Positions 26,940-37,099 of a stretch of 64,000 nt of DNA are shown here, piece after piece. Position 1 is the stretch's first letter. Each line of letters begins with the position of its first letter. The translations under genes were made by a program, and so were the position numbers. The notes under the pieces are model-generated. The model was given only the letters and a program-made list of their open reading frames with translations, was not told the DNA's origin and did no database searches. Source of the DNA: Tsuneonella aeria (GTDB lineage: Bacteria > Pseudomonadota > Alphaproteobacteria > Sphingomonadales > Sphingomonadaceae); contig NZ_WTZA01000001.1 of assembly GCF_009827495.1 (NCBI RefSeq), positions 620,001 to 684,000 on the forward strand, given 5' to 3'.

Positions 26940-28304
26940 CTAGCGCAGACGGCCCTTCAACTTGGCCTTCTTGATGAGGTCGCCATACTGGTGGGCCAGC
27001 AGGTGAGACTGTATCTGGCTGATGGTATCCACCGTCACGTTGACCACGATCAGCAGGCTGGTGCCGCCAAGAAACAGCGGAATGCCCGTCTGCGCGATCA
27101 TGTATTCCGGCAGCACACACACCAGGGTGAGGTAGGCCGCGCCGATCACGGTGATCCGCGTAAGGACGTAATCCAGGTAATCCTGTGTACGCTTGCCAGG
27201 CCGGATACCCGGGATGAACCCGCCATTCTTCTTCAGGTTGTCGGCCGTCTCTTCCGGATTGAAGACCACCGCGGTGTAGAAGAAGCAGAAGAAGACGATC
27301 CCGATGGCATAGAGCAGCAGGTACAACGGCTGCCCGTGCTGAAGGTAGAAGTTCAGCGTGTTGATGATCCCGCCGGTCGTGCTGTTGGGGTCAATGCCCT
27401 GCCCGGCAAACTGGCTGATGGTCAGCGGCAGGAGCAGGAGCGAGCTTGCGAAGATCGGCGGGATGACACCCGATGTGTTGAGCTTCAGCGGCAGGTGGCT
27501 GCGATCCGCCTGCATCATGCCGCGCTGGCTGGCGCGCTTGGGATACTGGATCAGCAGGCGTCGCTGAGCGCGTTCCATGAAAGAGATAAACAGGATCAGG
27601 CCCACGATCATCACGACAAAGCCGACGATCACGAAGGCGCTGATGGAGCCCGAACGCCCCCCTTCGAACAGGTTGGCGCCGAAGCTGGGGAACTGGGCGA
27701 CGATGCCGGCCATGATGATCAGCGAAACGCCGTTGCCGATCCCGCGGCTCGTGATCTGCTCACCCAGCCACAGGAGGAACATCGTGCCGCCCACCAGGCT
27801 GATCACGGCGGTGATCTTGAACAGCAGGCCGGGAATGACGACGGCCTGGAGCCCGCTCTGCGCCCCGTAGCTTTCGAGACCCTGGGCTAGGAACCAGCCC
27901 TGCACTGCGCACAGGAACACGGTACCGTACCGGGTGTACTGATTGAGCTTCTGCCGTCCGCTCGCACCTTCCTTCTTCAACGCGGCGAGCGCCGGGTGAA
28001 GCGAAGCGGCAAGCTGGATGACGATAGACGCCGTGATGTAGGGCATGACGCCGAGCGCGATGAGGCTCATGCGCTCAAGGCTGCCGCCCGAGAACGTATT
28101 GAACAGATCGAGGATGCCCCCGCGCGTCTGCTCGTACAGCGTCTCCAGCACTAGCGGATTGACGCCCGGAAGCGGCACGAAGCTCAGGAAGCGGAAGATG
28201 ATCAGGGCGCCGATCGTGAACCAGATGCGGTTCTTGAGTTCGGTTGCCTTGGAAAAGTTCGCGAGGCTCAGAGTGCTCGCGATGTTGTCGGCGCGTGATG
28301 CCAT
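26940..28304 (-). CDS. secY: protein translocase subunit SecY
   Basis: Central channel of the SecYEG translocon in the inner membrane. The 454-residue protein has ten predicted membrane helices and signatures FVPLPGVNP (first periplasmic loop, plug region), GVMPYITASIVIQL, LLWLGEQITSRGIGNG and the TM7-8 loop PLKLNTSGVIPPIFASSLL. ATG 28304 is preferred over the upstream 28391, which would add 29 residues with no membrane role. Lies 114 bp after rplO. Confidence 0.97.
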   Translation of the reverse strand: MASRADNIASTLSLANFSKATELKNRIWFTIGALIIFRFLSFVPLPGVNPLVLETLYEQTRGGILDLFNTFSGGSLERMSLIALGVMPYITASIVIQLAASLHPALAALKKEGASGRQKLNQYTRYGTVFLCAVQGWFLAQGLESYGAQSGLQAVVIPGLLFKITAVISLVGGTMFLLWLGEQITSRGIGNGVSLIIMAGIVAQFPSFGANLFEGGRSGSISAFVIVGFVVMIVGLILFISFMERAQRRLLIQYPKRASQRGMMQADRSHLPLKLNTSGVIPPIFASSLLLLPLTISQFAGQGIDPNSTTGGIINTLNFYLQHGQPLYLLLYAIGIVFFCFFYTAVVFNPEETADNLKKNGGFIPGIRPGKRTQDYLDYVLTRITVIGAAYLTLVCVLPEYMIAQTGIPLFLGGTSLLIVVNVTVDTISQIQSHLLAHQYGDLIKKAKLKGRLR

Positions 28305-28418
28305 GGGGTTACCCGAGATCCTGTATTGGCGCCAAGGGGTCTTTGGGGTCCTCCCGGCAAGGGAGGCTACATAGGAAGCGGGGGCCGACATGTCGAACCC
28401 CCGCTGCCCGTTATTCGC

Positions 28419-28955
28419 TTAATTGGCGGCCTTGTCGTTACGCGCGGTCTTGTTGGCGGCCGCGCGCGCAGCCTTCTTCTCGTGTTCGGGCTGGCCGCGC
28501 TCGATGACTTCGACGGATCCGCCGGCCTTCTCGACCGCTTCGATCGCACCCTTCGACGCCCCGGCAACCCGGAAGCTGACCTTCGCGCTCAGCTCGCCCT
28601 TGCCAAGCAGGCGCACGCCGTCCTTGCCGCCCGTCGCCAGGCCCGCGCTCTTCAGCACGTCGTGATCGACCGTGCCGGTGGCGTCCAGCTTGCCGGAATC
28701 GATGAACTTCTGGATCATGCCAAGGTTGACCTCGGCGTAATCCTTGCCGTTCGGGTTGTTGAAACCGCGCTTCGGCAGGCGCATGTGAAGCGGCATCTGG
28801 CCGCCTTCGAAGCCCTTGACGGCGACGCCGGAACGCGCCTTCTGGCCCTTCTGGCCGCGACCGCCGGTCTTGCCCTTGCCCGAACCGATGCCCCGGCCGA
28901 TCCGCATCTTGCGGTGGCGGGCGCCTTCGTTGTCGCGGATGTCGTTCAGTTTCAT
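28419..28955 (-). CDS. rplO: 50S ribosomal protein L15
   Basis: L15 of the large subunit. The 178-residue product has the start [14 protein letters not shown], the Gly-rich rRNA-binding region [21 protein letters not shown] and the core domain to about residue 150. The last 25 residues ([17 protein letters not shown]) are a basic Ala-rich extension longer than in E. coli L15 (144 residues). ATG 28955. Confidence 0.96.
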   Translation of the reverse strand: MKLNDIRDNEGARHRKMRIGRGIGSGKGKTGGRGQKGQKARSGVAVKGFEGGQMPLHMRLPKRGFNNPNGKDYAEVNLGMIQKFIDSGKLDATGTVDHDVLKSAGLATGGKDGVRLLGKGELSAKVSFRVAGASKGAIEAVEKAGGSVEVIERGQPEHEKKAARAAANKTARNDKAAN

Positions 28956-29025
28956 GTCAGTGCACTCGCTTTCGCTTTTGTCGCGCCATGTCGCGGCCAG
29001 GCAACCCCGGCCGCGCCATGTCATT

Positions 29026-29202
29026 TCAGTCGACGATCTCGACCATGTGCGGCAGCTTGGCGATCGCGCCGCGGACTTCGGCCGAATCCTCGACCTCCAC
29101 CACGCGGTGCATCTTGCCGAGGCCCAGGCCGATCAGGATCTTCTTCTGGCTTTCGGGGCGGCGGATCGGGCTGCCGATCTGCTTGAGTTTGATCTTCGCC
29201 AT
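29026..29202 (-). CDS. rpmD: 50S ribosomal protein L30
   Basis: A 58-codon frame giving [17 protein letters not shown] followed by a [19 protein letters not shown] block and ending MVEIVD, the standard short bacterial L30. It lies 5 bases after rpsE and 70 bases before rplO, exactly where L30 is expected in the spc operon. Confidence 0.95.
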   Translation of the reverse strand: MAKIKLKQIGSPIRRPESQKKILIGLGLGKMHRVVEVEDSAEVRGAIAKLPHMVEIVD

Positions 29203-29207
29203 CAGTC

Positions 29208-30005
29208 TTACTCCACAATCGCGGCGGCGTCGGCTTCTGCCTCGGCCTCGCTCGCGCCGCCACGACCCAGCAGGTCGGCGACCTTCTTGCCACGACGCTG
29301 CGCAACCGACTTCGGCGAAGTCTGGTCAGTCAGTGCGGCGAAAGTGGCGCGGATCATGTTGTATGGGTTCGAAGTGCCGACCGACTTGGTCACAACATCG
29401 GCGACGCCTAGGCTTTCGAACACTGCGCGCATCGGACCGCCGGCGATGATGCCGGTACCTGCCGGGGCGCTGCGGACGTTGACCTTGCCGGCACCGAAAC
29501 GGCCCTTGCCGTCGTGATGAAGCGTGCGGCCTTCCTTCAGCGGAACGCGGATCATCTTCTTCTTGGCCGAAGCGGTCGCCTTGGTGATGGCTTCCGGCAC
29601 TTCGCGCGCCTTGCCATGACCGAAGCCCACGCGGCCCGAGCCGTCGCCGACTACGACCAGCGCTGCGAAGCCGAAGCGCTTGCCGCCCTTCACCGTCTTC
29701 GAGACCCGGTTGATGTGGACCAGCTTTTCGATGATCCCGTCGTCTTCTTCCTCGCGGCGGTTGTCGCGGCGATCGCCGCGCCCGCGGCCACCGCGTCCGT
29801 CACGATTGCCGCCGCCGGGGCCGCGGCCGCCGCGATCGTTTCCGCCTCGTCCGCCGCGTCCACGCGGCTGCGTCGGATCGCCACTTTCGGCGCTCTGCGC
29901 CTCGGCAGCCTGCGAAGGAGTATCGGCAATCGCCGGCTGCTCGTTCACGACGGCATTCTGCGTTTCGGCAGCGGCTTCGTTGGTGTTTTCGTTGTCAGCC
30001 ATCAT
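29208..30005 (-). CDS. rpsE: 30S ribosomal protein S5 with long N-terminal extension
   Basis: S5 of the small subunit, important for decoding fidelity. The ribosomal core begins near residue 88 ([21 protein letters not shown]) and runs to about 240 with [10 protein letters not shown] and the GGPMRAVFE loop. The preceding 85 residues are not found in E. coli S5 (167 residues): an acidic Glu/Gln/Ala-rich part (1-45) and then an Arg/Gly-rich RGG-like part (48-82). The C-terminus also has an acidic Ala/Glu tail. The start MM overlaps the rplR stop (TGATG); 30002 is an equivalent start. The extension is clearly in frame with the core and free of stops. Confidence 0.95.
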   Translation of the reverse strand: MMADNENTNEAAAETQNAVVNEQPAIADTPSQAAEAQSAESGDPTQPRGRGGRGGNDRGGRGPGGGNRDGRGGRGRGDRRDNRREEEDDGIIEKLVHINRVSKTVKGGKRFGFAALVVVGDGSGRVGFGHGKAREVPEAITKATASAKKKMIRVPLKEGRTLHHDGKGRFGAGKVNVRSAPAGTGIIAGGPMRAVFESLGVADVVTKSVGTSNPYNMIRATFAALTDQTSPKSVAQRRGKKVADLLGRGGASEAEAEADAAAIVE

Positions 30006-30349
30006 CAGAACTCCAGCCCGCCTTCGCGGGCGGCGTCGGCCAGCGCTTTCACGCGGCCATGAAACAGAAACCCGCCGCGGTCGAAGACGACAGCGGAGAC
30101 GCCGGCCTTCTTGGCAGCTTCCGCGATGTCCTTGCCGACCTGGACGGCGGCATCGACATTCCCGCCGGCGGACTTGCCACCCAGCGTGCTCGCGGCGGCA
30201 ACAGTGCGCCCCTGCGCGTCGTCGATGACTTGCGCATAGATGTGGCGCCCGGTGCGGTGGATCGACAGGCGGGGCCGCGATCCGGCCCGGGCCTTGATCG
30301 CAGTGCGCACGCGGCGGCGGCGGCGCTCGAAGAGGGAAAGCTTGGCCAT
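30005..30349 (-). CDS. rplR: 50S ribosomal protein L18
   Basis: L18, a 5S rRNA-binding protein. The 114-residue product has the basic start [15 protein letters not shown], the [16 protein letters not shown] block and the C-terminal [27 protein letters not shown]. Lies one base after rplF and overlaps rpsE by one base. Confidence 0.96.
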   Translation of the reverse strand: MAKLSLFERRRRRVRTAIKARAGSRPRLSIHRTGRHIYAQVIDDAQGRTVAAASTLGGKSAGGNVDAAVQVGKDIAEAAKKAGVSAVVFDRGGFLFHGRVKALADAAREGGLEF

Positions 30350-30350
30350 C

Positions 30351-30884
30351 TTACTTCTTCTTTCCTTCCTTGCGGAAGATGAACTCGCCGCGATAGGCGA
30401 TGCCCTTGCCCTTGTAGGGCTCCGGCTTGCGCCAGCGGCGGATTTCGGCGGCAAACTGGCCGACGGCCTGCTTGTCGATCCCCGAAATCTCTACGGTCGT
30501 CTGGTCCGGCGTCTTCACCTCGAGCCCTTCGGGCACAGGCAGGTCGACGTCGTGGCTGTAGCCGAGCTGCAGCTTCAGGGTCTTGCCCTGGGCCTGCGCG
30601 CGGTAGCCGACACCCTTGATCACCAGGGTCTTGGTGAAACCGTCGGTAACGCCTTCGACCAGGTTGGCAACGAGCGTGCGCTGCATGCCCCAGAAGGCCT
30701 TTGCAGCCTTGCTGTCGTTCGCCGGCTTGATCGAGATCGCGCCGTCTTCAACCGTGTAGGTGACGTTGTCGGACAGACCCATCGACAAGGTGCCCTTGGG
30801 GCCCTTCACTGACAGCGTCTTGTCGTTGATGTCCGCGGTGACCCCGCTGGGGATCGCCACCGGACGCTTGCCGATGCGGCTCAT
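30351..30884 (-). CDS. rplF: 50S ribosomal protein L6
   Basis: L6, at the factor-binding side of the large subunit. The 177-residue length is standard; [15 protein letters not shown] start, two repeated alpha/beta domains and the [23 protein letters not shown] ending. The start overlaps the rpsH stop by one base (TGATG). Confidence 0.97.
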   Translation of the reverse strand: MSRIGKRPVAIPSGVTADINDKTLSVKGPKGTLSMGLSDNVTYTVEDGAISIKPANDSKAAKAFWGMQRTLVANLVEGVTDGFTKTLVIKGVGYRAQAQGKTLKLQLGYSHDVDLPVPEGLEVKTPDQTTVEISGIDKQAVGQFAAEIRRWRKPEPYKGKGIAYRGEFIFRKEGKKK

Positions 30885-31279
30885 CAGAACACCTCCGCCA
30901 GCACTTCGCCGCCGACGTTCTGGGTACGGGCTTCCGCGTCGGAAAGCACGCCACGAGGCGTCGAGACGATGGTGATGCCGAGGCCGTTGCGGATCGTCGG
31001 CAGTTCCTTGGAACCCGAATACACGCGGCGGCCAGGCTTCGAAACGCGCGCGACGTGCTTGATCGCCGGTTCGCCTTCGAAATACTTCAGTTCGATCCGC
31101 AGCGCCGGATGCTTGCCCGAAGCGTCTTCGGTGAAGCCACGGATGTAGCCTTCACGCTGAAGCACTTCGAGGACATTCGCGCGCAGCTTGCTGGCGGGGG
31201 TAAGGACGGAGTCCTTCTTCGCCTGCTGCCCGTTGCGGATGCGGGTGAGCATGTCACCCAGGGGATCGGTCATAGCCAT
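30884..31279 (-). CDS. rpsH: 30S ribosomal protein S8
   Basis: S8, a primary 16S rRNA-binding protein and, in E. coli, translational repressor of the spc operon. The 131-residue product has [24 protein letters not shown] and the [16 protein letters not shown] signature. Lies 11 bases after rpsN. Confidence 0.97.
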   Translation of the reverse strand: MAMTDPLGDMLTRIRNGQQAKKDSVLTPASKLRANVLEVLQREGYIRGFTEDASGKHPALRIELKYFEGEPAIKHVARVSKPGRRVYSGSKELPTIRNGLGITIVSTPRGVLSDAEARTQNVGGEVLAEVF

Positions 31280-31290
31280 CTGTCAGATCC

Positions 31291-31596
31291 TCACCAGCTC
31301 GACTTGGTCAGACCGGGAATCAGGCCCTTGTTGCCCAGGTTCCTGATCTCGATCCGGTTAAGGCCGAACTTGCGATACACGCCGCGCGGGCGGCCGGTGG
31401 TGGAGCAGCGGTTGCGCACCCGGGTCGGGTTCGCATTGCGCGGGATTTCGGCCAGCTTCAGGCGCGCCATCAGGCGCTCCGAATCGTCCTTCGATTCGTC
31501 GTCGGCAATCGCCTTCAGCCGGGCGTACTTGCCCGCATACTTCTTCACGAGCTTCTTGCGCCGCTCGTTCTTGTTGATCGAACTCAGTTTCGCCAT
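31291..31596 (-). CDS. rpsN: 30S ribosomal protein S14
   Basis: S14 of the 101-residue, zinc-free type: no CxxC pairs, with [17 protein letters not shown] at the start, [22 protein letters not shown] and the conserved [15 protein letters not shown] block. The zinc-free form agrees with a proteobacterial host. Confidence 0.97.
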   Translation of the reverse strand: MAKLSSINKNERRKKLVKKYAGKYARLKAIADDESKDDSERLMARLKLAEIPRNANPTRVRNRCSTTGRPRGVYRKFGLNRIEIRNLGNKGLIPGLTKSSW

Positions 31597-31626
31597 GGAC
31601 TTAAGCTCTCTTCCTCAAATCTAGCT

Positions 31627-32211
31627 TCACGCGGCCTGCTGCTCTTCAGCAGCGTCCTCGCGCGGGAACGGGAAACCGAACAGGCGCAGCAGCTCGCGCG
31701 CCTCGTCGTCGGTCTTCGCGGTGGTGGTGATGATGATGTCCATCCCCCGGACCTTCTCGATCTTGTCGTACGAGATTTCCGGGAAAATGATCTGTTCCTT
31801 CAGGCCCATCGCATAGTTGCCGCGCCCGTCGAAGCTCTTCGGGTTCAGCCCGCGGAAGTCGCGGATGCGGGGCATGGCGATCGTCACCAGGCGATCAAGG
31901 AATTCGTACATGCGCTCGCGGCGAAGGGTCACCTTCGCACCGATCGGCATCCCTTCACGCAGCTTGAACTGCGCGATCGACTTCTTGGCCTTGGTGATGA
32001 CCGGCTTCTGGCCGGCGATCAGCGCCATTTCCTCGGCAGCCGTCTGGACCTTCTTCTTGTCCTGGCTCGCTTCGCCCACGCCCATGTTGAGCGTGATCTT
32101 TTCGAGCCGCGGCACTTCCAGCGCGTTCTTGTAGCCGAACTTTTCCGTCATCGCCTTGGCGATTTCGGCGTCGTACTTAGCCTTCAAGCGCGGGGCATTG
32201 GTATCAGCCAT
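31627..32211 (-). CDS. rplE: 50S ribosomal protein L5
   Basis: L5, a 5S rRNA-binding protein that contacts P-site tRNA. The 194-residue product has [27 protein letters not shown], the [14 protein letters not shown] block and the [19 protein letters not shown] ending. ATG 32211 overlaps the end of rplX by 8 bases. Confidence 0.97.
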   Translation of the reverse strand: MADTNAPRLKAKYDAEIAKAMTEKFGYKNALEVPRLEKITLNMGVGEASQDKKKVQTAAEEMALIAGQKPVITKAKKSIAQFKLREGMPIGAKVTLRRERMYEFLDRLVTIAMPRIRDFRGLNPKSFDGRGNYAMGLKEQIIFPEISYDKIEKVRGMDIIITTTAKTDDEARELLRLFGFPFPREDAAEEQQAA

Positions 32212-32524
32212 CGATGGTCTCCCCGGACTTGACGGCAACGCGGACCTTGCGTCCGTCCTTGGTTTCGAACCGGACGCGGGTCGGCTTGCCGTCCTTGGGA
32301 TCGGCCAGCGCAACCTTGGCAATGCGCATCGGGGCCGGCTTGCGGTCGATGCCACCCTGCGGGTTCTGCTGGCTCGGCTTGCGGTGACGGGCGATCACGT
32401 TGATGCCGTCGACGACGACCTTGCCGTCCTTCGGCATGACGGACTGGACGGTGCCGGTGCGGCCCTTGTCCTTGCCCGAAAGCACGACGACGCTGTCGCC
32501 CTTCTTGATCTTGGCGCCGGCCAT
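32204..32524 (-). CDS. rplX: 50S ribosomal protein L24
   Basis: L24, an early assembly initiator of the large subunit. The 106-residue product has the KOW motif in [20 protein letters not shown] and the [13 protein letters not shown] and [17 protein letters not shown] blocks. Its ATG overlaps the rplN stop (TAATG). Confidence 0.96.
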   Translation of the reverse strand: MAGAKIKKGDSVVVLSGKDKGRTGTVQSVMPKDGKVVVDGINVIARHRKPSQQNPQGGIDRKPAPMRIAKVALADPKDGKPTRVRFETKDGRKVRVAVKSGETIDG

Positions 32525-32892
32525 TACAACACCTCCGGAGCGAGCGAGATGATCTTCATGAAGCCGCGGCCGCGCAGTTCGCGCACCACCGGCCCGAAAA
32601 TACGGGTACCGATCGGCTCCTCGTTCTTGTTCACCAGGACCGCAGCGTTGCTGTCGAAGCGGATCACGCTGCCATCGGGACGGCGAACATCCTTGCGGGT
32701 CCGCACGATCACGGCGCGGTGAACATCGCCCTTCTTGACCTTCGTGCGCGGCTGCGCCTCCTTGACGGAGACGACGATCACGTCGCCCACGCCGGCGGTC
32801 CGACGCTTCGATCCGCCCAGCACCTTGATGCACTGGACGCGCTTGGCGCCGCTGTTGTCAGCGACATCGAGCGTGGATTGCATCTGGATCAT
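32524..32892 (-). CDS. rplN: 50S ribosomal protein L14
   Basis: L14 of the large subunit. The 122-residue product starts [18 protein letters not shown] and shows [16 protein letters not shown] and [19 protein letters not shown]; length is exactly that of E. coli L14 minus one residue. Follows rpsQ after 62 bases. Confidence 0.97.
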   Translation of the reverse strand: MIQMQSTLDVADNSGAKRVQCIKVLGGSKRRTAGVGDVIVVSVKEAQPRTKVKKGDVHRAVIVRTRKDVRRPDGSVIRFDSNAAVLVNKNEEPIGTRIFGPVVRELRGRGFMKIISLAPEVL

Positions 32893-32954
32893 AGATCCGT
32901 TTCCTTCTCGTTCGGCTTGCCGGAACCAGTCCGGCAGTTCCTATTAAAACTGGC

Positions 32955-33245
32955 TCAGTTGCCCGCGGCCTCGACATCGAGATCGGCATCGACCGCCTGC
33001 ACACCGCCAGCCTGCACCCGGTCCTTCACGGTCCAGGTCTTGGTCTTGGAGATGGGGCGGGTTTCCTCGATCCGCACGACGTCGCCCGGATGATAGGCGT
33101 TCGCCTCGTCATGGGCATGGTACTTCTTCGAGCGACGGATGATCTTGCCGTAGAGCGGGTGCTTAACCTTGCGCTCGACCAGCACGGTCACGGTCTTGTC
33201 GGTCTTGTCGGACACGACGGTCCCGACCAGGATACGCTTTGGCAT
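32955..33245 (-). CDS. rpsQ: 30S ribosomal protein S17
   Basis: S17, a primary 16S rRNA-binding OB-fold protein. The 96-residue product has [19 protein letters not shown] and the [19 protein letters not shown] block, plus a short acidic C-terminal tail. Lies 9 bases after rpmC. Confidence 0.97.
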   Translation of the reverse strand: MPKRILVGTVVSDKTDKTVTVLVERKVKHPLYGKIIRRSKKYHAHDEANAYHPGDVVRIEETRPISKTKTWTVKDRVQAGGVQAVDADLDVEAAGN

Positions 33246-33254
33246 ATCGGTTCC

Positions 33255-33500
33255 TTACTTCGCTTCGGCAGCGCGAGAACGCTCGCCCTGCAGCGTTTTG
33301 ATACGCGCGATGTCGCGGCGAACCTCGCGGATGCGCGCGGGGCGCTCCAGCTGGTTGGTCGCCGCCTGAAAGCGCAGGTTGAACGCCTCGCGCTTCAGCT
33401 CGACCATCTGTTCCGCCAGCTGGTCGTCCGTCCGGGCGCGCATGTCGGCGGCCTTCGCGTTCCCGCCGGTGGCAGCCGTGGGGGCTGGTTTCTTGGCCAT
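33255..33500 (-). CDS. rpmC: 50S ribosomal protein L29 with N-terminal extension
   Basis: L29, near the polypeptide exit. The core starts at about residue 18 ([19 protein letters not shown]) and continues through [31 protein letters not shown]. About 16 Ala/Pro/Lys residues precede it, making 81 residues against about 63 in E. coli. The ATG at 33500 overlaps the rplP stop (TAATG), supporting this start. Confidence 0.94.
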   Translation of the reverse strand: MAKKPAPTAATGGNAKAADMRARTDDQLAEQMVELKREAFNLRFQAATNQLERPARIREVRRDIARIKTLQGERSRAAEAK

Positions 33501-33934
33501 TACTCGGCTCCCAGGTGGCTGGTGTCGCCCAGGCGAGCGACAACCTTGGTCTTGATCGGCAGCTTCATCGCCGCGCGGCTGAACGCCTCTGCCGCGAGCG
33601 GACCGGGCACGCCGTCGAGCTCGAACAGGATCCGGCCCGGCTTCACGCGCGCGGCCCAGTATTCGATCGCGCCCTTGCCCTTGCCCTGGCGGACTTCGGC
33701 CGGCTTCTTCGAGACCGGAACGTCCGGGAACACGCGAATCCACAGGCGCCCCTGGCGCTTGATGTGACGCGTGATCGCGCGGCGCGCCGCCTCGATCTGG
33801 CGGGCGGTGACACGTTCCGGCTCAAGCGCCTTGAGGCCATAGGAACCGAAGTTCAGGGCGGTACCGCCCTTGGCTTCGCCCTTGATGCGGCCCTTGAACA
33901 TCTTGCGGAACTTTGTTTTCTTCGGTTGCAGCAT
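33500..33934 (-). CDS. rplP: 50S ribosomal protein L16
   Basis: L16, which shapes the A-site tRNA-binding region. The 144-residue product has [19 protein letters not shown], the [27 protein letters not shown] segment and the [24 protein letters not shown] block. Lies 15 bases after rpsC. Confidence 0.97.
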   Translation of the reverse strand: MLQPKKTKFRKMFKGRIKGEAKGGTALNFGSYGLKALEPERVTARQIEAARRAITRHIKRQGRLWIRVFPDVPVSKKPAEVRQGKGKGAIEYWAARVKPGRILFELDGVPGPLAAEAFSRAAMKLPIKTKVVARLGDTSHLGAE

Positions 33935-33949
33935 GGTTCTTGCTCTACC

Positions 33950-34654
33950 TTAGCGCCGGTCGGAAGCCGGGCGGACGCCGGAGGTCTGGGCCTCCATCAT
34001 CAAGCGGTCCTGCGCGGTCGGATCATGGCCGAGAATCTCGCCCTTGAAGATCCACACCTTGATCCCGATCACGCCGTAGGCGGTCAGCGCCTCGGCTTCG
34101 GCATAGTCAACGTTCGCGCGGAGCGTGTGCAGCGGCACACGGCCTTCCCGGTACTGTTCGACGCGCGCGATCTCCGCACCGCCAAGACGGCCGCCGCACA
34201 TGACCTTGATGCCTTCGGCGCCAAGGCGCATGGCCGACTGCATCGCCCGCTTCATCGCGCGGCGGAAGGCCACGCGGCGGATGAGCTGGTCGGCAATGCC
34301 CTGGGCGACGAGCTTGGCATCGATCTCCGGCTTGCGGATCTCGACGATGTTGAGCTTCACATCGCTCGCCGTCATGGACGCGAGCTTCGAGCGAAGCTTC
34401 TCGATGTCGGCGCCCTTCTTGCCGATGATGACGCCCGGACGGGCGGCATAGATCGAAACGCGGCACAGCTTTGCCGGACGCTCGATCACGACCTTCGAGA
34501 TCGCAGCCTGTGGCAGGCTTTCGACGATGTACTTGCGGATCGCGATGTCTTCGCTGAGCAGCTTGGCGTAGTCGCGCCCTTCGGCGTACCAGCGGCTGTC
34601 CCAGGTCCGGTTGATCTGCAGGCGCAGGCCGATGGGGTTCGATTTATGACCCAT
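33950..34654 (-). CDS. rpsC: 30S ribosomal protein S3
   Basis: S3 at the mRNA entry channel. The 234-residue product has [24 protein letters not shown], a KH domain with the GxxG-type loop in [15 protein letters not shown], and the C-terminal [22 protein letters not shown] segment. ATG 34654 lies one base after the rplV stop. Confidence 0.97.
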   Translation of the reverse strand: MGHKSNPIGLRLQINRTWDSRWYAEGRDYAKLLSEDIAIRKYIVESLPQAAISKVVIERPAKLCRVSIYAARPGVIIGKKGADIEKLRSKLASMTASDVKLNIVEIRKPEIDAKLVAQGIADQLIRRVAFRRAMKRAMQSAMRLGAEGIKVMCGGRLGGAEIARVEQYREGRVPLHTLRANVDYAEAEALTAYGVIGIKVWIFKGEILGHDPTAQDRLMMEAQTSGVRPASDRR

Positions 34655-34655
34655 A

Positions 34656-35033
34656 TCAGGCCTCCTCGCTTTCACGGACCACGATGCGCAGCCGGCTGAA
34701 CGGCTTCAGGATGCGGGTGCTCTTCCCGCGCCCACGCGTGTGGAAGCGCTTCATGGTTACGGACTTGCCGACCGACGCCTCGGCGACGACGAGCGCGTCG
34801 ACATCGAGGTTGTGGTTGTTCTCGGCATTCGCGATCGCGCTGGCGAGCACCTTGGAGGCGTCGCGAGCCATCGCCTTCTTGGAGAAGGCGAGGATATTCA
34901 GCGCGTCCTCGGCCTTCTTGCCGCGGATGAGGCCGGCCACGAGGTTCAGCTTCTGCGCGGAACCACGGATCGTGGTGCCGACGGCCAGAGCCTCGTTATC
35001 GCCGACGCGGCGGGGGGCTTTCTGCTTGCCCAT
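34656..35033 (-). CDS. rplV: 50S ribosomal protein L22
   Basis: L22, lining the exit tunnel. The 125-residue product has [31 protein letters not shown], and the beta-hairpin with [24 protein letters not shown] that reaches into the tunnel (macrolide-response region). Its ATG overlaps the rpsS stop (TGATG). Confidence 0.96.
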   Translation of the reverse strand: MGKQKAPRRVGDNEALAVGTTIRGSAQKLNLVAGLIRGKKAEDALNILAFSKKAMARDASKVLASAIANAENNHNLDVDALVVAEASVGKSVTMKRFHTRGRGKSTRILKPFSRLRIVVRESEEA

Positions 35034-35308
35034 CAGCGCTTGCCCTTCTTGTCGGCGGCGTGGCCGGGGAAGTTGCGCGTGGGCGCGAATTCGCCGAGCT
35101 TGTGGCCGACCATGTCTTCGTTGACGGAGACCGGAATGAACTTCTGGCCGTTGTAGACGCTGAACGTCAGACCGACGAACTGCGGCAGGATCGTGCTGCG
35201 ACGCGACCAGGTCTTGATCGCACCGCGCGCGCTCTTCTCCTGCGCGTCCTCGGCCTTCTTCAGCAGGTGGAGGTCGACGAAAGGACCTTTCCAGACGGAA
35301 CGAGCCAT
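35033..35308 (-). CDS. rpsS: 30S ribosomal protein S19
   Basis: S19 of the small-subunit head. The 91-residue product has [30 protein letters not shown] and [16 protein letters not shown], all canonical. Lies 6 bases after rplB. Confidence 0.97.
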   Translation of the reverse strand: MARSVWKGPFVDLHLLKKAEDAQEKSARGAIKTWSRRSTILPQFVGLTFSVYNGQKFIPVSVNEDMVGHKLGEFAPTRNFPGHAADKKGKR

Positions 35309-35314
35309 GTCCGA

Positions 35315-36151
35315 TTACCTCTTCTTCTTCGCGTGGCGCGAACGGATGATCATCTTGTCCGTGGCCTTGTTGTGACGGGTGCGGGCGCCCTTGGTCGGCT
35401 TGCCCCACGGGGTGACCGGGTGGCGGCCGCCGGAAGTGCGGCCTTCGCCGCCGCCGTGCGGGTGATCGACCGGGTTCTTCGCGACGCCGCGGGTCAGCGG
35501 ACGCTTGCCCAGCCAGCGGTTGCGACCGGCCTTGGCGAAGTTCTGGTTCTGGTTGTCGGGGTTCGAGACCGCGCCAACCGTACCCATGCAATCCGCCCGC
35601 AGATAACGCTGCTCGCCGCTGTTGAGGCGCACGATCACCATGCCGCGGTCACGGCCGACAACCTGGACATAGGTCCCTGCCGAACGGGCGATCTGACCGC
35701 CCTTGCCCGGCTTCATCTCCACGTTGTGGCAGATGGTACCGACCGGCATGGTGCCCAGCAGCATCGCGTTACCCGGCTTCGTATCCGTCTTCTCGCCTGC
35801 GACGACGCTGTCGCCGACGGCGAGGCGCTGCGGCGCAAGGATATAGGCCAGTTCGCCGTCCTCGTACTTCACCAGTGCGATAAAGGCCGTGCGGTTGGGG
35901 TCGTATTCCAGACGCTCGACGGTGGCAGGCATGTCCCACTTGCGACGCTTGAAGTCGATGTAGCGGTACTTCTGCTTGTGGCCGCCGGCGATCCCGCGCG
36001 ACGTGACGTGGCCCTTGTTGTTACGGCCGCCGGTCTTGCGCTTGCCTTCGACGAGCGCCTTGACCGGCTTGCCCTTCCACAGGCCGGATTTGTCGACCAG
36101 GATCAGGCCGCGGCGGGCCGGGCTGGTCGGCTTGTAGTTCTTGAGTGCCAT
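35315..36151 (-). CDS. rplB: 50S ribosomal protein L2
   Basis: L2, a primary 23S rRNA-binding protein next to the peptidyl-transferase centre. The 278-residue product has [15 protein letters not shown], the SH3/OB RNA-binding domains and the C-terminal [25 protein letters not shown] loop whose His is implicated in activity. Lies 10 bases after rplW. Confidence 0.97.
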   Translation of the reverse strand: MALKNYKPTSPARRGLILVDKSGLWKGKPVKALVEGKRKTGGRNNKGHVTSRGIAGGHKQKYRYIDFKRRKWDMPATVERLEYDPNRTAFIALVKYEDGELAYILAPQRLAVGDSVVAGEKTDTKPGNAMLLGTMPVGTICHNVEMKPGKGGQIARSAGTYVQVVGRDRGMVIVRLNSGEQRYLRADCMGTVGAVSNPDNQNQNFAKAGRNRWLGKRPLTRGVAKNPVDHPHGGGEGRTSGGRHPVTPWGKPTKGARTRHNKATDKMIIRSRHAKKKR

Positions 36152-36161
36152 AGTCCTGCCC

Positions 36162-36476
36162 TCAGATCCCGCTCGTGACGTCGATCGAGTCCTGGCCTTC
36201 AGCCAGGGTCACGATCGCCTTCTTCATGTCGGTGCGCGTGTAGGGCTTGCCCTTCCAGCGCTTCGTCTTGCCCTTGACGACGATGGTGTTCACCTTTGCC
36301 ACCTTGCGATCGTAGATGGCCTCGATGGCTTCCTTGATCTGCGGCTTGGTCGCATCGCCGGCAACCTTGAACACAATCGCGTTGTGTTCGGACGCCAGGG
36401 TCGACTTCTCGGTGATGTGCGGGGCGACGATCACGTCATAGTGACGCGCATCGACCTGCTTTGCCTGCTTAGCCAT
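36162..36476 (-). CDS. rplW: 50S ribosomal protein L23
   Basis: L23, docking site for trigger factor and SRP at the tunnel exit. The 104-residue product has [41 protein letters not shown] and the [22 protein letters not shown] loop. Overlaps rplD by 8 bases. Confidence 0.96.
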   Translation of the reverse strand: MAKQAKQVDARHYDVIVAPHITEKSTLASEHNAIVFKVAGDATKPQIKEAIEAIYDRKVAKVNTIVVKGKTKRWKGKPYTRTDMKKAIVTLAEGQDSIDVTSGI

Positions 36477-37095
36477 TGAAGCGCGCCTCCAGCTTTTCGA
36501 CCGCAGCCTTCGTCAGGACCAGCGTGTCGTGCTTCAGGATGTCGTAGACGTTGGCGCCCACCGCCGGCATCACGTTGATGCCGTGCAGGTTGCCCGCAGC
36601 CTTCGCGAACGAAGTGTCGACCGCATCGCCGTCAATCACCAGCACCTTGCCGCCGCTCCAGCCATTCGCGTCGAAATGGCCTTTCAGCGCCTTCGTCTTG
36701 GCATCGGCGAGTTCGAGCGTGTCGACGATGACGAGGCCGTCCTTCGCCTTGCTCGAAAGGGCCATGCGCAGGCCGAGCGCGCGGATCTTCTTGTTCAGCG
36801 AGATGTTGAAATCGCGCTTCCTGGCACCGTGCGCCTTGCCGCCACCGATGAACACGGGTGCTGCACGGTCGCCGTGACGTGCCGTGCCGCCGCCCTTCTG
36901 CCGGCCGAACTTCTTGCCGGTACGGGCAACGTCGCTGCGCTCGCGGGTCGGACGGGCGGTCATCCGCCGGTTCCACAGCTGCCAGGTGACGACGCGGTGC
37001 AGGATATCCTGCCGCGGCTCGATACCGAAGACCTCGTCATTCAGCTCGAGGTCGCCGGCGGCGCCGCCGTCGAGTTTCTGGACCTTCACCTTCAC
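36469..37095 (-). CDS. rplD: 50S ribosomal protein L4
   Basis: L4, lining the exit tunnel; in E. coli also the autogenous regulator of the S10 operon. The 208-residue product has [13 protein letters not shown], the long tunnel loop [19 protein letters not shown] and [18 protein letters not shown] 37095 is chosen because AAGGAGGG lies 9 bases upstream and it gives the usual V-K-V-x-K N-terminus; the in-frame ATG at 37119 would overlap rplC by 20 bases. Confidence 0.93.
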   Translation of the reverse strand: MKVKVQKLDGGAAGDLELNDEVFGIEPRQDILHRVVTWQLWNRRMTARPTRERSDVARTGKKFGRQKGGGTARHGDRAAPVFIGGGKAHGARKRDFNISLNKKIRALGLRMALSSKAKDGLVIVDTLELADAKTKALKGHFDANGWSGGKVLVIDGDAVDTSFAKAAGNLHGINVMPAVGANVYDILKHDTLVLTKAAVEKLEARFNG

Positions 37096-37099
37096 GGGA

